This document shows positions 8,498-17,714 of a DNA stretch of 64,000 nt, piece after piece. Below the pieces are notes generated by a model. That model saw only the letters and a program-made list of their open reading frames with translations, made no database searches and had not been told where the DNA came from. This DNA comes from Candidatus Fermentibacteraceae bacterium (GTDB lineage: Bacteria > Fermentibacterota > Fermentibacteria > Fermentibacterales > JCC-6), in the NCBI GenBank assembly GCA_027067855.1, contig JAMOUX010000026.1, forward strand, positions 169,727-233,726. Direction: 5' to 3'. Each line of letters starts with the position of its first letter. Position 1 is the stretch's first letter. The position numbers and the translations under genes are program-made.

Positions 8498-9571
8498 ATG
8501 GGTGTGCTGAAGAAGGTCGGGGGACAGGAAAAGGCGGCGGAACTACTGGGCAGGGCGTACTCTACGGGTAGGCTCGCCCATGCGTACCTGTTCGCGGGCC
8601 CCGGGGGAGTAGGCAGACTGACGGCGGCCCTGGAACTGGCTGCTTCGATTATGTGCGATGAGGCGGAGGACGGTTATTGCGGAACCTGCAGGAATTGTTC
8701 CAGGATTTTCAGTTTCGGCCATCCGGACGTCAGGTTGACGATTCCGGTGAAAGGCTCCACCGGACCGGCGGAACTATCGGCTCTTTTCGAGGCCAGGATA
8801 CGTGACGGAGTGACTCCTCTCAGGTTGGACGGGAATACCAGGATAACCATAGAACAGGTGAGGAATATCGGTGCCAGGCTCTCAGTAAAGGCATTCGAAA
8901 ATCACGGCCACGTGGAGATAATCCTGGATGCCGATCGCATGGGTGTCGAAGCTGCCAATGCGCTTCTCAAGACACTGGAGGAACCGCCGGAAGAAACCCT
9001 GATGATCCTGGTGAGTTCCCGCTGGTCTTCCCTTCTGCCTACCATAAGGTCGAGGACCCATTTGGTCAGATTCAGGAGAGTCGACGATGACCTGGTGAAA
9101 AATATCCTTGTGGAACGGCTGGGTATGTCACCGGAAGATGCTTCCGCCGCCGCCATGATTTCCGACGGCAGGCCCGGACTGGCTCTGTTGAATGCCTCCA
9201 GGGGCGGTTACGGAGAAGTGGAATGTGATCACGTGGCCGTTATCGGGGACCTGGTGAAATGCGCATCGCCGTTCAGCGCATTATCGTTGGCCTCGAAGAC
9301 CGCCTCGGTCCTGGGGAGGGAGGGGGGACTGGAATTATGCCGGATGGTGCAGGCGCTCTTGCACGACGTGAGAAGGCTGTCGGCCGGCCTCCGTCCGATA
9401 GCCCACTCTCCCGAAGGGATCGGGAAACTCGGGATAAGTGAAGACGCCTGTAGGGAAAGTATCGGGGTCTTCGCTCTGGCGGAAAAGATGCTGGCGGGTA
9501 ACGGCAGACCCGAGATAGTGCTCGGCGCGGCGTTTACCGGAATGTGGAAAGTTGTTCATGAAAGCGGATAG
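8498..9571 (+). CDS. holB: DNA polymerase III delta' subunit
   Basis: Read from ATG 8498 (GGAG at 8489-8492), 357 residues; a GTG at 8492 overlapping the previous stop is the alternative start. It is the clamp-loader subunit that helps place the sliding clamp on DNA. Signs are the AAA+ nucleotide-loop region AYLFAGPGGVGRLTAA, where arginine replaces the Walker lysine as expected in a non-hydrolysing delta' subunit, the zinc module with CGTCRNC near residue 57, LLKTLEEPPEETLMILVSS, and LLPTIRSRTHLVRF carrying the arginine of the SRC-like motif. It sits next to ricT, an arrangement also known in Firmicutes. Confidence 0.92.
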   Translation: MGVLKKVGGQEKAAELLGRAYSTGRLAHAYLFAGPGGVGRLTAALELAASIMCDEAEDGYCGTCRNCSRIFSFGHPDVRLTIPVKGSTGPAELSALFEARIRDGVTPLRLDGNTRITIEQVRNIGARLSVKAFENHGHVEIILDADRMGVEAANALLKTLEEPPEETLMILVSSRWSSLLPTIRSRTHLVRFRRVDDDLVKNILVERLGMSPEDASAAAMISDGRPGLALLNASRGGYGEVECDHVAVIGDLVKCASPFSALSLASKTASVLGREGGLELCRMVQALLHDVRRLSAGLRPIAHSPEGIGKLGISEDACRESIGVFALAEKMLAGNGRPEIVLGAAFTGMWKVVHESG

Positions 9572-10484
9572 AGTCGGGAACGGTTCCGTAAACCATCATG
9601 AAGGTGAGAAGAACGGAGCGCTGGAATTATTAAGGTTGATTTTCAGCTCCAAAAGACTGGAGACTTACGTAAACCCGACGGATTGCCCCGTTTCTCTCGG
9701 GGAGATGGTGGTGGTGGCCGTGGACAGGGGCGAGGATCTTGGAATCGTGGTTGCGAAGTACGATCCCGAAGATCACGTTGCTTCGATAGACGGACATTTC
9801 ATCAGGAAAGCGACGCCGGCGGATATCGCGAGGTATCATGACAACAGGGAGTTCGAGAAGAGGATTCTGAAATTCTGCGGCAAGAGGATACAAACCCGCG
9901 GCATGGATATGAAACTTACGGGTTGCGAGGTACAGCTGGACAGGAGAAAGATCAGGATATACTTCACCGCGGACAGCAGAAAGGATTTCAGGGGCCTCGT
10001 CAGGGACTTGGCCAGCAAGTTTCACGCCCGTATAGAGATGAGGCAGATAGGCGTCAGAGATGATGCCAGGCAGAAAGATGGCGTGGGAATATGCGGGAGG
10101 AGGTTGTGTTGCGCGGCGTACCTGTCGCATTTCCGTACGATTACTCTCAAGACCGCCAGGGAGCAGAACCTGACTCCCAATCCTTCGAAGGTGTCCGGAG
10201 TGTGCGGAAGGCTCATGTGCTGCCTTAACTACGAGACCGAGTTCTACCGCAAAGTATCCGGGCTGTATCCGCAGCCGGGAAGCAAGGTATTCATCGGCAA
10301 GAAGGAGTGGACGGTGAAGGAAGTGGACATATTTCATGAAACCGTTTCGCTTCGGGCGCCTAACGACGAAGAGACTGTCATGGACATAGGGAAATTCCAT
10401 CGGAAAAGAAGATCGCCGGGGAAAGTCGGCTCCACCGGGAAAAGGGACGGTGTTTCCCGCGGTTCTTCCAAGGATATGGAGTGA
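9558..10484 (+). CDS. ricT: RicT/YaaT-like PSP1 domain protein
   Basis: From ATG 9558, inside the end of holB, this gives 308 residues. The PSP1 domain occupies about residues 30-270. Two cysteine-rich blocks identify the family: GICGRRLCCAAYL near 175 and GVCGRLMCCLNYE near 220. In Bacillus RicT (YaaT) such cysteines help the RicAFT complex bind iron-sulfur clusters and the complex influences RNase Y-dependent mRNA processing; whether that holds here is inference. The linkage holB-ricT-metG is conserved in other bacteria and supports the call. The C-terminal 35 residues are basic and probably disordered. Confidence 0.9.
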   Translation: MKADRVGNGSVNHHEGEKNGALELLRLIFSSKRLETYVNPTDCPVSLGEMVVVAVDRGEDLGIVVAKYDPEDHVASIDGHFIRKATPADIARYHDNREFEKRILKFCGKRIQTRGMDMKLTGCEVQLDRRKIRIYFTADSRKDFRGLVRDLASKFHARIEMRQIGVRDDARQKDGVGICGRRLCCAAYLSHFRTITLKTAREQNLTPNPSKVSGVCGRLMCCLNYETEFYRKVSGLYPQPGSKVFIGKKEWTVKEVDIFHETVSLRAPNDEETVMDIGKFHRKRRSPGKVGSTGKRDGVSRGSSKDME

Positions 10485-10486
10485 GC

Positions 10487-12487
10487 ATGCCCAGATATCT
10501 GGTAACTAGCGCTTTACCTTACGCTAACGGTCCGGCTCATCTTGGCCATCTTGCCGGGGCTTACCTGCCGGCTGACATCTACGTAAGGTTTCTGAGAATG
10601 TGCGGCGAGGATGTGCTGTACATCAGCGGAAGTGACGAACACGGCGTGCCCATCACCATAAAGGCCGAACAACTGGGGATGACTCCCCGGGAGGTGGTGG
10701 ACAAATACCACGAGGTCATAAAACGGGACTTCGAGGCTTTCGGAATATCATTCGACAATTTTTCCAGGACCGAACGCCCCGAGCATTACGGGTTTGCCCG
10801 GGAAGCCTTTCTCGATCTGCTGAAAAAGAACCACATCACCGAAAAGTCGATGAAGCAATTTCGCTGCGACGAGTGCGGACGTTTTCTTCCCGATCGTTAC
10901 GTCAGGGGAACCTGTCCCCAATGCGGTTCTTCCAATGCGAGAGGAGACCAGTGCGATGACTGCGGCGCCTGGCTCGACGCCCTGGAACTCGTGGATCCCG
11001 TGTGTTCCATTTGCGGTTCGACGCCGGTGCCCATGGAGACGACCCACTGGTTTCTGCGTCTGGACTGTTTTCAGGAATGGCTGGAGGAATGGCTTTCCGG
11101 ACATCCCGAGTGGAAAAACAATGTACTGAATTACTGCAGGGGATGGATGGACAAGGGCCTCAGGGAGAGGGCTATAACCAGGGATCTGGACTGGGGGATT
11201 CCGGTGCCTGTCGAGGGTGCCGAGGGAAAGGTGCTCTACGTCTGGTTCGAAGCATTGCTGGGGTATATAAGCGGCACCATCGAATATTTCGAGAAGAAGG
11301 GGGATCCCGATGGATGGAAGAAGTACTGGAAGGATCCCGAAACAAGGCTCGTCCAGTTTATCGGCAAGGATAATATAGTTTTCCATGCCGTGATACAGCC
11401 TGCGATCCTTCACGGTCTGGGGGGATACGTTCAGCCGTGGAACATCCCGGCCAACGAGTACCTGAACATAAAGGGGGAAAAATTTTCCACCAGCAGGGGA
11501 ACGGCCATCTGGTTGAAAGACTACCTGGCGCATTTTCCTCCCGATCCCATGAGATACGCCTTGGCTATAAACGCTCCTGAGAACCGTGACACGGACTTTT
11601 CCTGGGATGAGTTCAGGGCAAGGAACAACGAACTTGCCGATGTTTTCGGCAACTTCATAAACAGAACTATGAAGTTCGCTCACCATACCTTCGGAGGTGA
11701 GGTTCCGTCACCCGGTCCCGCCGGCGACGAAGAAAGACGCCTCATGGAAGCGATCGCCGCGACAAGAGACGAGATGGAGAAGCTCATGAGGGGTTTCAAT
11801 CTGAAAGCGGCATGCCTGAAGGCTATGGATCTCGCCAGGGAGGGTAACAGGTATTTCGACCGAAACCGCCCGTGGGAAACGGCTAAAAATAACGAACGAG
11901 CTTGTGCCACCACTATATACTACAGCCTTCAATTCGTGGATGCGCTGAGGATACTGTTTGCTCCCTTCGTTCCATTCTCCAGCGCGAAAATAGGCGACAT
12001 GCTGGGTAAGCATGAACTGCTCTGGAAGAAGGCCGGCCTGGAGAACCTGGAGCCCGGTCACGCCCTCGGCAGGCCGGAGATACTCCTGGACAAGCTGAAG
12101 AAGGGTTTCGAGAAGGTGATGTATGAGGCGCCGGAAACCGGAAAGGATTCCGGAGATGCCGGGAAGGTTTCGTACGATTCCTTCATGAAGATGGAAATGA
12201 GAGTGGGACGCATCGTCGAAGTTCACGACGTGAAGGGGGCCGACAAGCTTTACCGTCTTCTGGTGGACATGGGAGGCCGTACCAGGCAGGTCGTGGCCGG
12301 CATGAAACCCTATTACACCCCGGAGGAGCTCCAGGGCAGGAAGGTGGTGGTACTGGTGAACCTTCAACCCGCGAGGATAAGGGGTGTGGAGAGTAACGGC
12401 ATGATTCTGGCATCCGACGGCGGAAGTGACCGGGTAAGGCTTCTCCAGCCGGCGGAAGATGCCGCGCCCGGCGACAGGATACGCTGA
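10487..12487 (+). CDS. metG: Methionyl-tRNA synthetase
   Basis: Read from ATG 10487 (GGAG five bases upstream; GTG 10481 is possible), 666 residues. It charges initiator and elongator tRNA-Met. The class I signature is HLGH in PAHLGHLAGAYLP, and the KMSKS loop reads KFSTS in GEKFSTSRG. Two zinc knuckles are present near residues 125-170 (CDEC, CPQC, CDDC, CSIC). The C-terminus adds a tRNA-binding OB domain of the Trbp111 type (about 560-666, FMKMEMRVGRIVEVHDVKGA). It follows ricT with a short overlap or abutment. Confidence 0.97.
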   Translation: MPRYLVTSALPYANGPAHLGHLAGAYLPADIYVRFLRMCGEDVLYISGSDEHGVPITIKAEQLGMTPREVVDKYHEVIKRDFEAFGISFDNFSRTERPEHYGFAREAFLDLLKKNHITEKSMKQFRCDECGRFLPDRYVRGTCPQCGSSNARGDQCDDCGAWLDALELVDPVCSICGSTPVPMETTHWFLRLDCFQEWLEEWLSGHPEWKNNVLNYCRGWMDKGLRERAITRDLDWGIPVPVEGAEGKVLYVWFEALLGYISGTIEYFEKKGDPDGWKKYWKDPETRLVQFIGKDNIVFHAVIQPAILHGLGGYVQPWNIPANEYLNIKGEKFSTSRGTAIWLKDYLAHFPPDPMRYALAINAPENRDTDFSWDEFRARNNELADVFGNFINRTMKFAHHTFGGEVPSPGPAGDEERRLMEAIAATRDEMEKLMRGFNLKAACLKAMDLAREGNRYFDRNRPWETAKNNERACATTIYYSLQFVDALRILFAPFVPFSSAKIGDMLGKHELLWKKAGLENLEPGHALGRPEILLDKLKKGFEKVMYEAPETGKDSGDAGKVSYDSFMKMEMRVGRIVEVHDVKGADKLYRLLVDMGGRTRQVVAGMKPYYTPEELQGRKVVVLVNLQPARIRGVESNGMILASDGGSDRVRLLQPAEDAAPGDRIR

Positions 12488-12507
12488 GTTTCCCCGGACG
12501 AGGGGTC

Positions 12508-13707
12508 ATGCGTATTCTGGACGCTAATGGTTCCTACTCTTCTTCGGGAGGTGGAATCAGGGTTTACCACCTGGAAAAACTCCGGTATTTCAATGGGAAA
12601 CCGGGTCACCGGGCGGCCCTGGTTATTCCCGGTCCGGCGGAAACCCTGCCCGGAACGGTCGGCAGGGTATACGGGGTTCGTTCGGTTCCGCTGTTTTCTT
12701 CCGGGTACGGCATGATGGCGGCTCCGGGAGACTTGGAAGCGGCGGTTCTCGATTTCGTTCCCGACCTGGTGGAGATAGGCAGTCCTTACGTACTCCCCCA
12801 TATGACCCGGCGCGTATTGACGGGAACCGGAATTCCCATGGTCGGTTTCTACCACGGTGATTTCCCGGGAAGCTACGTGGGACCGTACGCCCGCAAGATC
12901 TTTCCCCGGCGAATCGCTTCGTTTCTGGAGAGATTGGCCGAAAAATACGCCGGGTGGGTATATGGTGACATGACCGCCGTATTTGCGGCATCCAGGTTTG
13001 CCCTGGAAAAGTTGAGGAGCTACGGGGTGACGAGACTCTTCCACACCCCGCTGGGAGTGGACACGGCGAGGTTTACGCCCGAAGCCCGTTCCCGGGCATT
13101 CAGGGACGCCCTCGGGGTTCCCGAAGAAGGAACGCTGGTTCTGTACATGGCCAGGTTTCACTGGGAGAAGGGTCTGGACATGCTCCTGAAGGCTTATCCC
13201 ATGTTCAGGGATCCCGGTAGAATAGTTCTGGCGGTCGCCGGCAGGGGCCCCCATTACAGGTTGGTGAAACAATTTGCGGAACGTTACCCGGAGATCAGGT
13301 TGCTGGGTTTCATAGGGGACAGAGATGAAGTCGCCGGAGTAATGGCATCGGCCGACGTTTTCCTGGCCCTCGGAAACTATGAAACTTTCGGCCTTGCCGC
13401 CCTGGAAGCCGTTTCCGCGGGGACGATACCGGTACTTTCCGGCGCAGGTGCTTCAAGGGAGTTGGCCTGTTCCCTGGGATTGCTGGATCCTTTCGAACCC
13501 GGTGATCCGGAAAGTCTGGCCCGTACCGTGAAGAGAGCCGTATTCCTCTCAAGGCAGGTTCCGGCGGAGGTATTGAGGGAATACGCTCTTGACGGACGTG
13601 ATTGGCGGGATGTTTTCGAACGCATGGAAGGATTCTACCGGCGGATAATGGAGGCTGCGGCTACCGGGGACGTTTCTTCCCTGGAACCGGAGGACGGGTG
13701 GTGGTAA
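12508..13707 (+). CDS. Glycosyltransferase, GT4-like (GT-B fold)
   Basis: A 399-residue cytosolic glycosyltransferase. The N-terminal acceptor half carries a glycine-rich SSSGGGIRVYHLEKL, and the C-terminal donor half has VLYMARFHWEKGLDMLLKA near residue 210 and the family EX7E motif in NYETFGLAALEAVSAG near 290. It would add a sugar from a nucleotide donor to a lipid or glycan. The ATG has GAGGGG a few bases upstream. The stop overlaps the next gene's start, and that gene is a deacetylase-like protein, so the pair may act on one glycan or glycolipid. Donor and acceptor cannot be read from sequence. Confidence 0.85.
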   Translation: MRILDANGSYSSSGGGIRVYHLEKLRYFNGKPGHRAALVIPGPAETLPGTVGRVYGVRSVPLFSSGYGMMAAPGDLEAAVLDFVPDLVEIGSPYVLPHMTRRVLTGTGIPMVGFYHGDFPGSYVGPYARKIFPRRIASFLERLAEKYAGWVYGDMTAVFAASRFALEKLRSYGVTRLFHTPLGVDTARFTPEARSRAFRDALGVPEEGTLVLYMARFHWEKGLDMLLKAYPMFRDPGRIVLAVAGRGPHYRLVKQFAERYPEIRLLGFIGDRDEVAGVMASADVFLALGNYETFGLAALEAVSAGTIPVLSGAGASRELACSLGLLDPFEPGDPESLARTVKRAVFLSRQVPAEVLREYALDGRDWRDVFERMEGFYRRIMEAAATGDVSSLEPEDGWW

Positions 13708-14465
13708 GGGCGAAAAGGCTTCTGGTAAGCGTGCACGACGTATCACCGGCCCACTGGAAAGAGGTCGCGGACCTGGTGGATGCCGTCAGGTCTGCGGGGA
13801 TCGACAGGTTCAGCATGCTGGTGGTTCCCCGTTATCACGGGGAGTATCATCTTGGAAGGTATCCCGATTTCTGCGGCTGGCTTGCCGATCTTGCCGGGGA
13901 AGGAGCGGAGATGGTGCTTCACGGCCTTACCCACGAGGAGGTGAGGCCCGCCGCCGGGGCCTTGGATGGGATCCGTGCCGCCCTGTTCACCCGGGGGGAA
14001 GGTGAATTCCTGGGGCTGGGATGCCGCGAGGCGACGGCCAGGCTCGAGGAGGGCAAATGTATAATGGAGGATTGCCTCGGAGTTTCGCCTTATGCTTTCG
14101 TGGCCCCGGCATGGCTCTACGGTGCGGGAACGATGGATGCGTTGAAGCAAACCGGTTTCCGGGTGGCCGAGAGCAGGTGGAGAATATGGAGCCCGTCCCT
14201 GGGAATGACCATGACCCGGATGCCGGTTGCCAACTACGTTCACGGAAGACCGCTGAAGGAACTTGCCGCTTTGTTCTGGGTCCGGATGTACAGGCATCTG
14301 GCCCGTGGTAAGAGTACCGTGCGCCTGGCTCTGCACCCTTCCGACGCGAAGGATTCCGATTCGCTGAGGAATGTGGTCGGGTTGATTGAGGAACTGGCCC
14401 GAGACAGGGAACGGTTCGTCATGAGTGATTTTCTCCCGGATCATATTACCGCACCTTCGTCCTGA
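13701..14465 (+). CDS. DUF2334-like polysaccharide deacetylase family protein
   Basis: Read from GTG 13701 (GGAGG seven bases upstream), 254 residues overlapping the glycosyltransferase end. The fold family is shown by LVSVHDVSPAHW near the N-terminus, which has the Asp of the NodB-type first motif, by MVLHGLTHEE (His-x3-His metal ligands), and by VAPAWLYGAG. Proteins of this type resemble carbohydrate deacetylases of the CE4 fold. No signal peptide is evident, so action on a cytosolic or membrane-bound glycan intermediate is likely. Coupling to the glycosyltransferase supports a glycan role, which is inference. Confidence 0.78.
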   Translation: MVRAKRLLVSVHDVSPAHWKEVADLVDAVRSAGIDRFSMLVVPRYHGEYHLGRYPDFCGWLADLAGEGAEMVLHGLTHEEVRPAAGALDGIRAALFTRGEGEFLGLGCREATARLEEGKCIMEDCLGVSPYAFVAPAWLYGAGTMDALKQTGFRVAESRWRIWSPSLGMTMTRMPVANYVHGRPLKELAALFWVRMYRHLARGKSTVRLALHPSDAKDSDSLRNVVGLIEELARDRERFVMSDFLPDHITAPSS

Positions 14466-14546
14466 GCGGTTCCCGCAGGCGCCGCCGGAAGCACGGGGAA
14501 CATTTCTTGCTTATATTCCCGGGAGGCGATCGGAGGAGAGAGATAG

Positions 14547-15236
14547 ATGTACCTTGCCTATACTGACATGAACTTCGGATTTCTTCTGATAATAGTTGCG
14601 ACGATACTGGGGCTCATCGCGAAGTCCGGGGTTGAGGCAACGTATAGACGTTACGGCAGGGTATCCACCGGACGGGGGCTGACCGGAGCCCGGGCGGCTA
14701 GAATGATACTGGACAACTACGGTCTCTACAATGTCGATGTACAGGAGGTGGGAGGGTTCCTGACGGATCACTACGATCCGGTGCGAAAGGTCCTCAGACT
14801 TTCTCCCGGGGTTTACGGAGGTTCATCCGTGGCAGCGGTGGGAATCGCCGCTCACGAGGCCGGTCATGCGGTGCAGGACGCCATGGGTTACGGTCCGTTC
14901 AAGGTTCGACAGAGGCTGGTACCCGTCGCCAACCTCGGTTCACAAATGCTGTTTCCCCTGATAATAGGCGGGCTTTTTTTCAGGATGACGGAACTTTATT
15001 ACATAGGGGCCATCCTTTACGCCGCCGCGCTTCTTTTTCAGCTGGTGACGTTGCCCGTGGAATTCGATGCCAGCAGGAGAGCGGTGACTTACCTGGAGCG
15101 GAGCGGCTTGGTGACCGGCGGCGAACTGACCGGGGTGAAAAAGGTGCTCTTCGCTGCGGCGATGACCTACGTAGCGGCCGCGTTGGCGTCGCTCGGACAG
15201 ATGATATGGCTGGTCCTGGCCGGCAGGAGGAGATAG
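14547..15236 (+). CDS. YugP-like neutral zinc metallopeptidase, membrane-bound
   Basis: A 229-residue membrane protein of the zinc-peptidase family represented by Bacillus YugP. It has an N-terminal membrane helix (FGFLLIIVATILGLIA), the zinc motif HEAGHAVQD near residue 108, and further hydrophobic segments at about 130-165 and 195-225. VEFDASRRAVTYLERSGL is a second conserved block. The active site should face the membrane or cytosol; substrates of this family are not well defined. The ATG is preceded by GGAGGAGAG. The stop is immediately followed by the ATG of a site-2 protease, making a two-gene membrane protease unit. Confidence 0.88.
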   Translation: MYLAYTDMNFGFLLIIVATILGLIAKSGVEATYRRYGRVSTGRGLTGARAARMILDNYGLYNVDVQEVGGFLTDHYDPVRKVLRLSPGVYGGSSVAAVGIAAHEAGHAVQDAMGYGPFKVRQRLVPVANLGSQMLFPLIIGGLFFRMTELYYIGAILYAAALLFQLVTLPVEFDASRRAVTYLERSGLVTGGELTGVKKVLFAAAMTYVAAALASLGQMIWLVLAGRRR

Positions 15237-15869
15237 ATGAGTATAGAGACTCCCTTCGTTATCTTCCTGGTGTTTTTCAGCGTGGTGTGCCACGAGATAG
15301 CTCATGGTTACGTCGCCCTCAGGCTTGGAGACCCTACGGCGTACAAGATGGGCCGGCTGACCTTCAACCCCATTTCGCACGTGGATCCCATAGGTACGGT
15401 GATGCTGCCGGCGTTGTTCCTGCTTTCAGGCAGCAGGATCATGCTGGCATGGGCCAAGCCCGTGCCGGTAAATCCTATGTACTTCAGGAATCCCAGAAAA
15501 GGAATGATGTGGGTGGCGCTGGCGGGTCCGGCGGCTAACCTAGCCATCGCCTTGGTGCTGACCGGTTTACTTCACTTGACCGCGGAATTCCTGCCTCGTG
15601 TGCTGGTTCGCAGTCTGGCCATGACTGCGCTGATGAACGTGGTCCTGATGGTTTTCAACCTCATTCCCATCCCTCCCCTGGATGGCAGCAGGGTAGTCGC
15701 CAGATTTCTCTCCAGGGAAGCCCTGATCAGCTACTACAGGATGGAGAGGTATGGGCTTATAATCGTTTTCGGATTGCTATGGCTCGGAGTTATCGGAAAC
15801 ATCCTGGCCCCGGCGTTGAACTTCGCCGTCTATCACCTGAATCTTTTGCCTTACCTCTACAAGTTTTAG
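15237..15869 (+). CDS. Site-2 protease family (M50) membrane metalloprotease
   Basis: The 210-residue protein is almost all membrane helices. It has the M50 zinc motif HEIAHGYVALRLGD near residue 20, with the GRLTFNPISHVDPIGT block typical of the short S2P group, and the third zinc ligand motif NLIPIPPLDGSR near residue 140. Such enzymes cleave substrates inside the membrane, often signalling proteins; the substrate here is unknown. It begins right after the stop of the YugP-like gene, using the GGAGGAG within that gene's last codons. Confidence 0.9.
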   Translation: MSIETPFVIFLVFFSVVCHEIAHGYVALRLGDPTAYKMGRLTFNPISHVDPIGTVMLPALFLLSGSRIMLAWAKPVPVNPMYFRNPRKGMMWVALAGPAANLAIALVLTGLLHLTAEFLPRVLVRSLAMTALMNVVLMVFNLIPIPPLDGSRVVARFLSREALISYYRMERYGLIIVFGLLWLGVIGNILAPALNFAVYHLNLLPYLYKF

Positions 15870-16087
15870 GTATTGTCGGCGGTTATGCTTGTTCCGGCGT
15901 CGATGTACGGTGATGTCTACGACGAGACGCCCATGATCGTGAACCCTGACCTGCATTTGGCCGTATGAGCGCCTACGAGGAACGAATGAAGCGGTAACCC
16001 GACTACGTTCCGTTCTTGGTGAATGTTATTCCGGGTTCGGAGAATGCACGATTCTTCCTCGTGTTCCGGACGGTCTTCGAAAGTCCG
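15870..16087. other. Gene-poor stretch between convergent genes
   Basis: Only a short open stretch (15873-15968, plus strand) stands out. Its predicted peptide starts with a weakly signal-peptide-like LSAVMLVPASMYG and runs 32 codons to a stop. It has no good ribosome site, and I do not call it a gene. I see no clear terminator. Confidence 0.4.
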
Positions 16088-17710
16088 TCAAAGTTCCGCC
16101 CAGAGGCCCGGATCTTCGGGAAGGTATTTAAGGATGTCCTCGTTGACGGTGAAGCCGTATTTTTCTTCCAGCCTGCGGAAGATTTCCACGGTGGCCTTTT
16201 CCTCCAACCCGGCACGGGTCATGTTCCTGATCCTGTCCTCCACTTCTTCCAGCGTGGCGTTACGCTCCGGGAAGACCTGTAGGAGTTTGAACAGGCAGAC
16301 CCTGTCCGAATCGTACAAATCCAGAGGGCCCAGCCATGAAGCCGTGTCCGACGGGTCCATGCCGAATGCTTCTTCACCGTGAAATCCCGGAACCTCGTTG
16401 ACCGTGAGCGGCCTGGTGACCTGAAGATTCGAGGAATCGGCGGCCAGGTATTCGAAGCCCTTTGCGCCGGCGAGAAAATCTTCCCTTTCACCGGGTGGAA
16501 GTTCCAGGAAGGTCGAGGCGGAATCCCTCGAGAGGACAACCGCCCGGAAAATCCTCTTCTCCGGTACGGTCAAGGGTGATTCCATGTTGTTGAAGAATTC
16601 CAGCATATCTTTCCCGGTCACGGTAATCTTCGCAGTTATGCTGTCCGCGTAGAAGCTGTCTGCGGCTATTTCCAGGAGGTATGATTCACCCTCTTCGGCC
16701 AGTGAATCCAGGATTTCCCGGTGTTCGTCCTCCATGGCGGAAGCCGCGTATCGGTTGTAATGGAGAAATTCCAGAACGGTGAGCAGCCATTGTTCGTCGG
16801 AAGGATCCACCTGGAACTTTTTTTCGTAGTACTTCAATTCCCGCATCACTTCTCCCACGGTCCATTTTCCCACCCGGGATTCCATCAGTACTTCCTCCCG
16901 GTCGGGAAGAGGACCTTCTCCGGCGTAATATTCAGCAAGTTTTCCGAGAAGCAGGGTATCCAGGGACAATTCGTAACCGGTCCTGAGGTTCTCGATGAGT
17001 TCATCGTATTTCTCGTTGAAGTTTCTCTCGGCCAGGGAATAGGTGATGTTACGGTGGAGGGCGGCCGAATCCGCCGTTATCCGGGACATGGTTTCCTCGT
17101 CGGCGGCTCGTAGGGAGTCGAGTCTCAGTATCTCACCGGTTTCCGTCACGCCGGTTTCGCCTTCCTCCAGTGAATCCAGCAGGAGAAGCATGTCCATGGG
17201 AAGCGACGGCATGTGTACGGGTCCGTAGGAGTCTTCCGATTCAGTGCCTGGATTAATAGTAAAAAAAGCGAATATTCCTAGTCTTTCCATGGCGGTATCC
17301 ACGTCTTCCCGGGTGACGCCCGCCATGCTGGAATCGTACATCAACTTGCGGAAGGCTTCCCCGGTTTTCTCCTTCAACCACGAGTCCGCGAAAGAGAGCA
17401 ATTCGGGATCATCCGGATAACCGATTCGTTTCAATTCCTTTTCCAGGAGGAGTTTTCTGCCGTATGTGACGATGAATTCTCCCACGGTATTGTCTTTCTC
17501 CAGGAAGATGTTCCTCTGGGCCTGGTCCATATCCAGCCATGTCCTGCCGAGGTCGGCCACCGTGAGGGTATCATCTGCGATCCGGAGCAGCCACGTGGAG
17601 CCGTCCACTTTCCCGGAACCGCATCCCTGGAATATCATAATCGACGATAACAACAGCACCGCCGCCATTCCGCCAGTTGTCAAGATCGAAACCTCCCGTT
17701 TTCTTTTCAT
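16088..17710 (-). CDS. PpiC/SurA-like peptidyl-prolyl isomerase-type lipoprotein
   Basis: A 540-residue exported lipoprotein. The signal peptide ends in a lipobox (IFQGC, cysteine near residue 30). The helical N-terminal region and the overall pattern, including a C-terminal VEDRIRNMTRAGLEEKATVEIFRRLEEKYGF segment, resemble the PpiC/SurA family of outer-membrane protein chaperones, where a parvulin-like domain precedes a last helix. The parvulin core is divergent here, so enzymatic isomerase activity is doubtful. It starts five bases after the mutase stop codon and so is probably cotranscribed with the metabolic genes, which gives no hint to its job. Weak on function, strong on being a real lipoprotein. 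Confidence 0.7.
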   Translation of the reverse strand: MKRKREVSILTTGGMAAVLLLSSIMIFQGCGSGKVDGSTWLLRIADDTLTVADLGRTWLDMDQAQRNIFLEKDNTVGEFIVTYGRKLLLEKELKRIGYPDDPELLSFADSWLKEKTGEAFRKLMYDSSMAGVTREDVDTAMERLGIFAFFTINPGTESEDSYGPVHMPSLPMDMLLLLDSLEEGETGVTETGEILRLDSLRAADEETMSRITADSAALHRNITYSLAERNFNEKYDELIENLRTGYELSLDTLLLGKLAEYYAGEGPLPDREEVLMESRVGKWTVGEVMRELKYYEKKFQVDPSDEQWLLTVLEFLHYNRYAASAMEDEHREILDSLAEEGESYLLEIAADSFYADSITAKITVTGKDMLEFFNNMESPLTVPEKRIFRAVVLSRDSASTFLELPPGEREDFLAGAKGFEYLAADSSNLQVTRPLTVNEVPGFHGEEAFGMDPSDTASWLGPLDLYDSDRVCLFKLLQVFPERNATLEEVEDRIRNMTRAGLEEKATVEIFRRLEEKYGFTVNEDILKYLPEDPGLWAEL

Positions 17711-17714
17711 GGAA

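Noticed and set aside
15873..15968. Short peptide frame with weak signal-peptide look between the site-2 protease and the PpiC-like gene
   Set aside because: 32 codons, no proper ribosome site, no recognisable family; could be chance.
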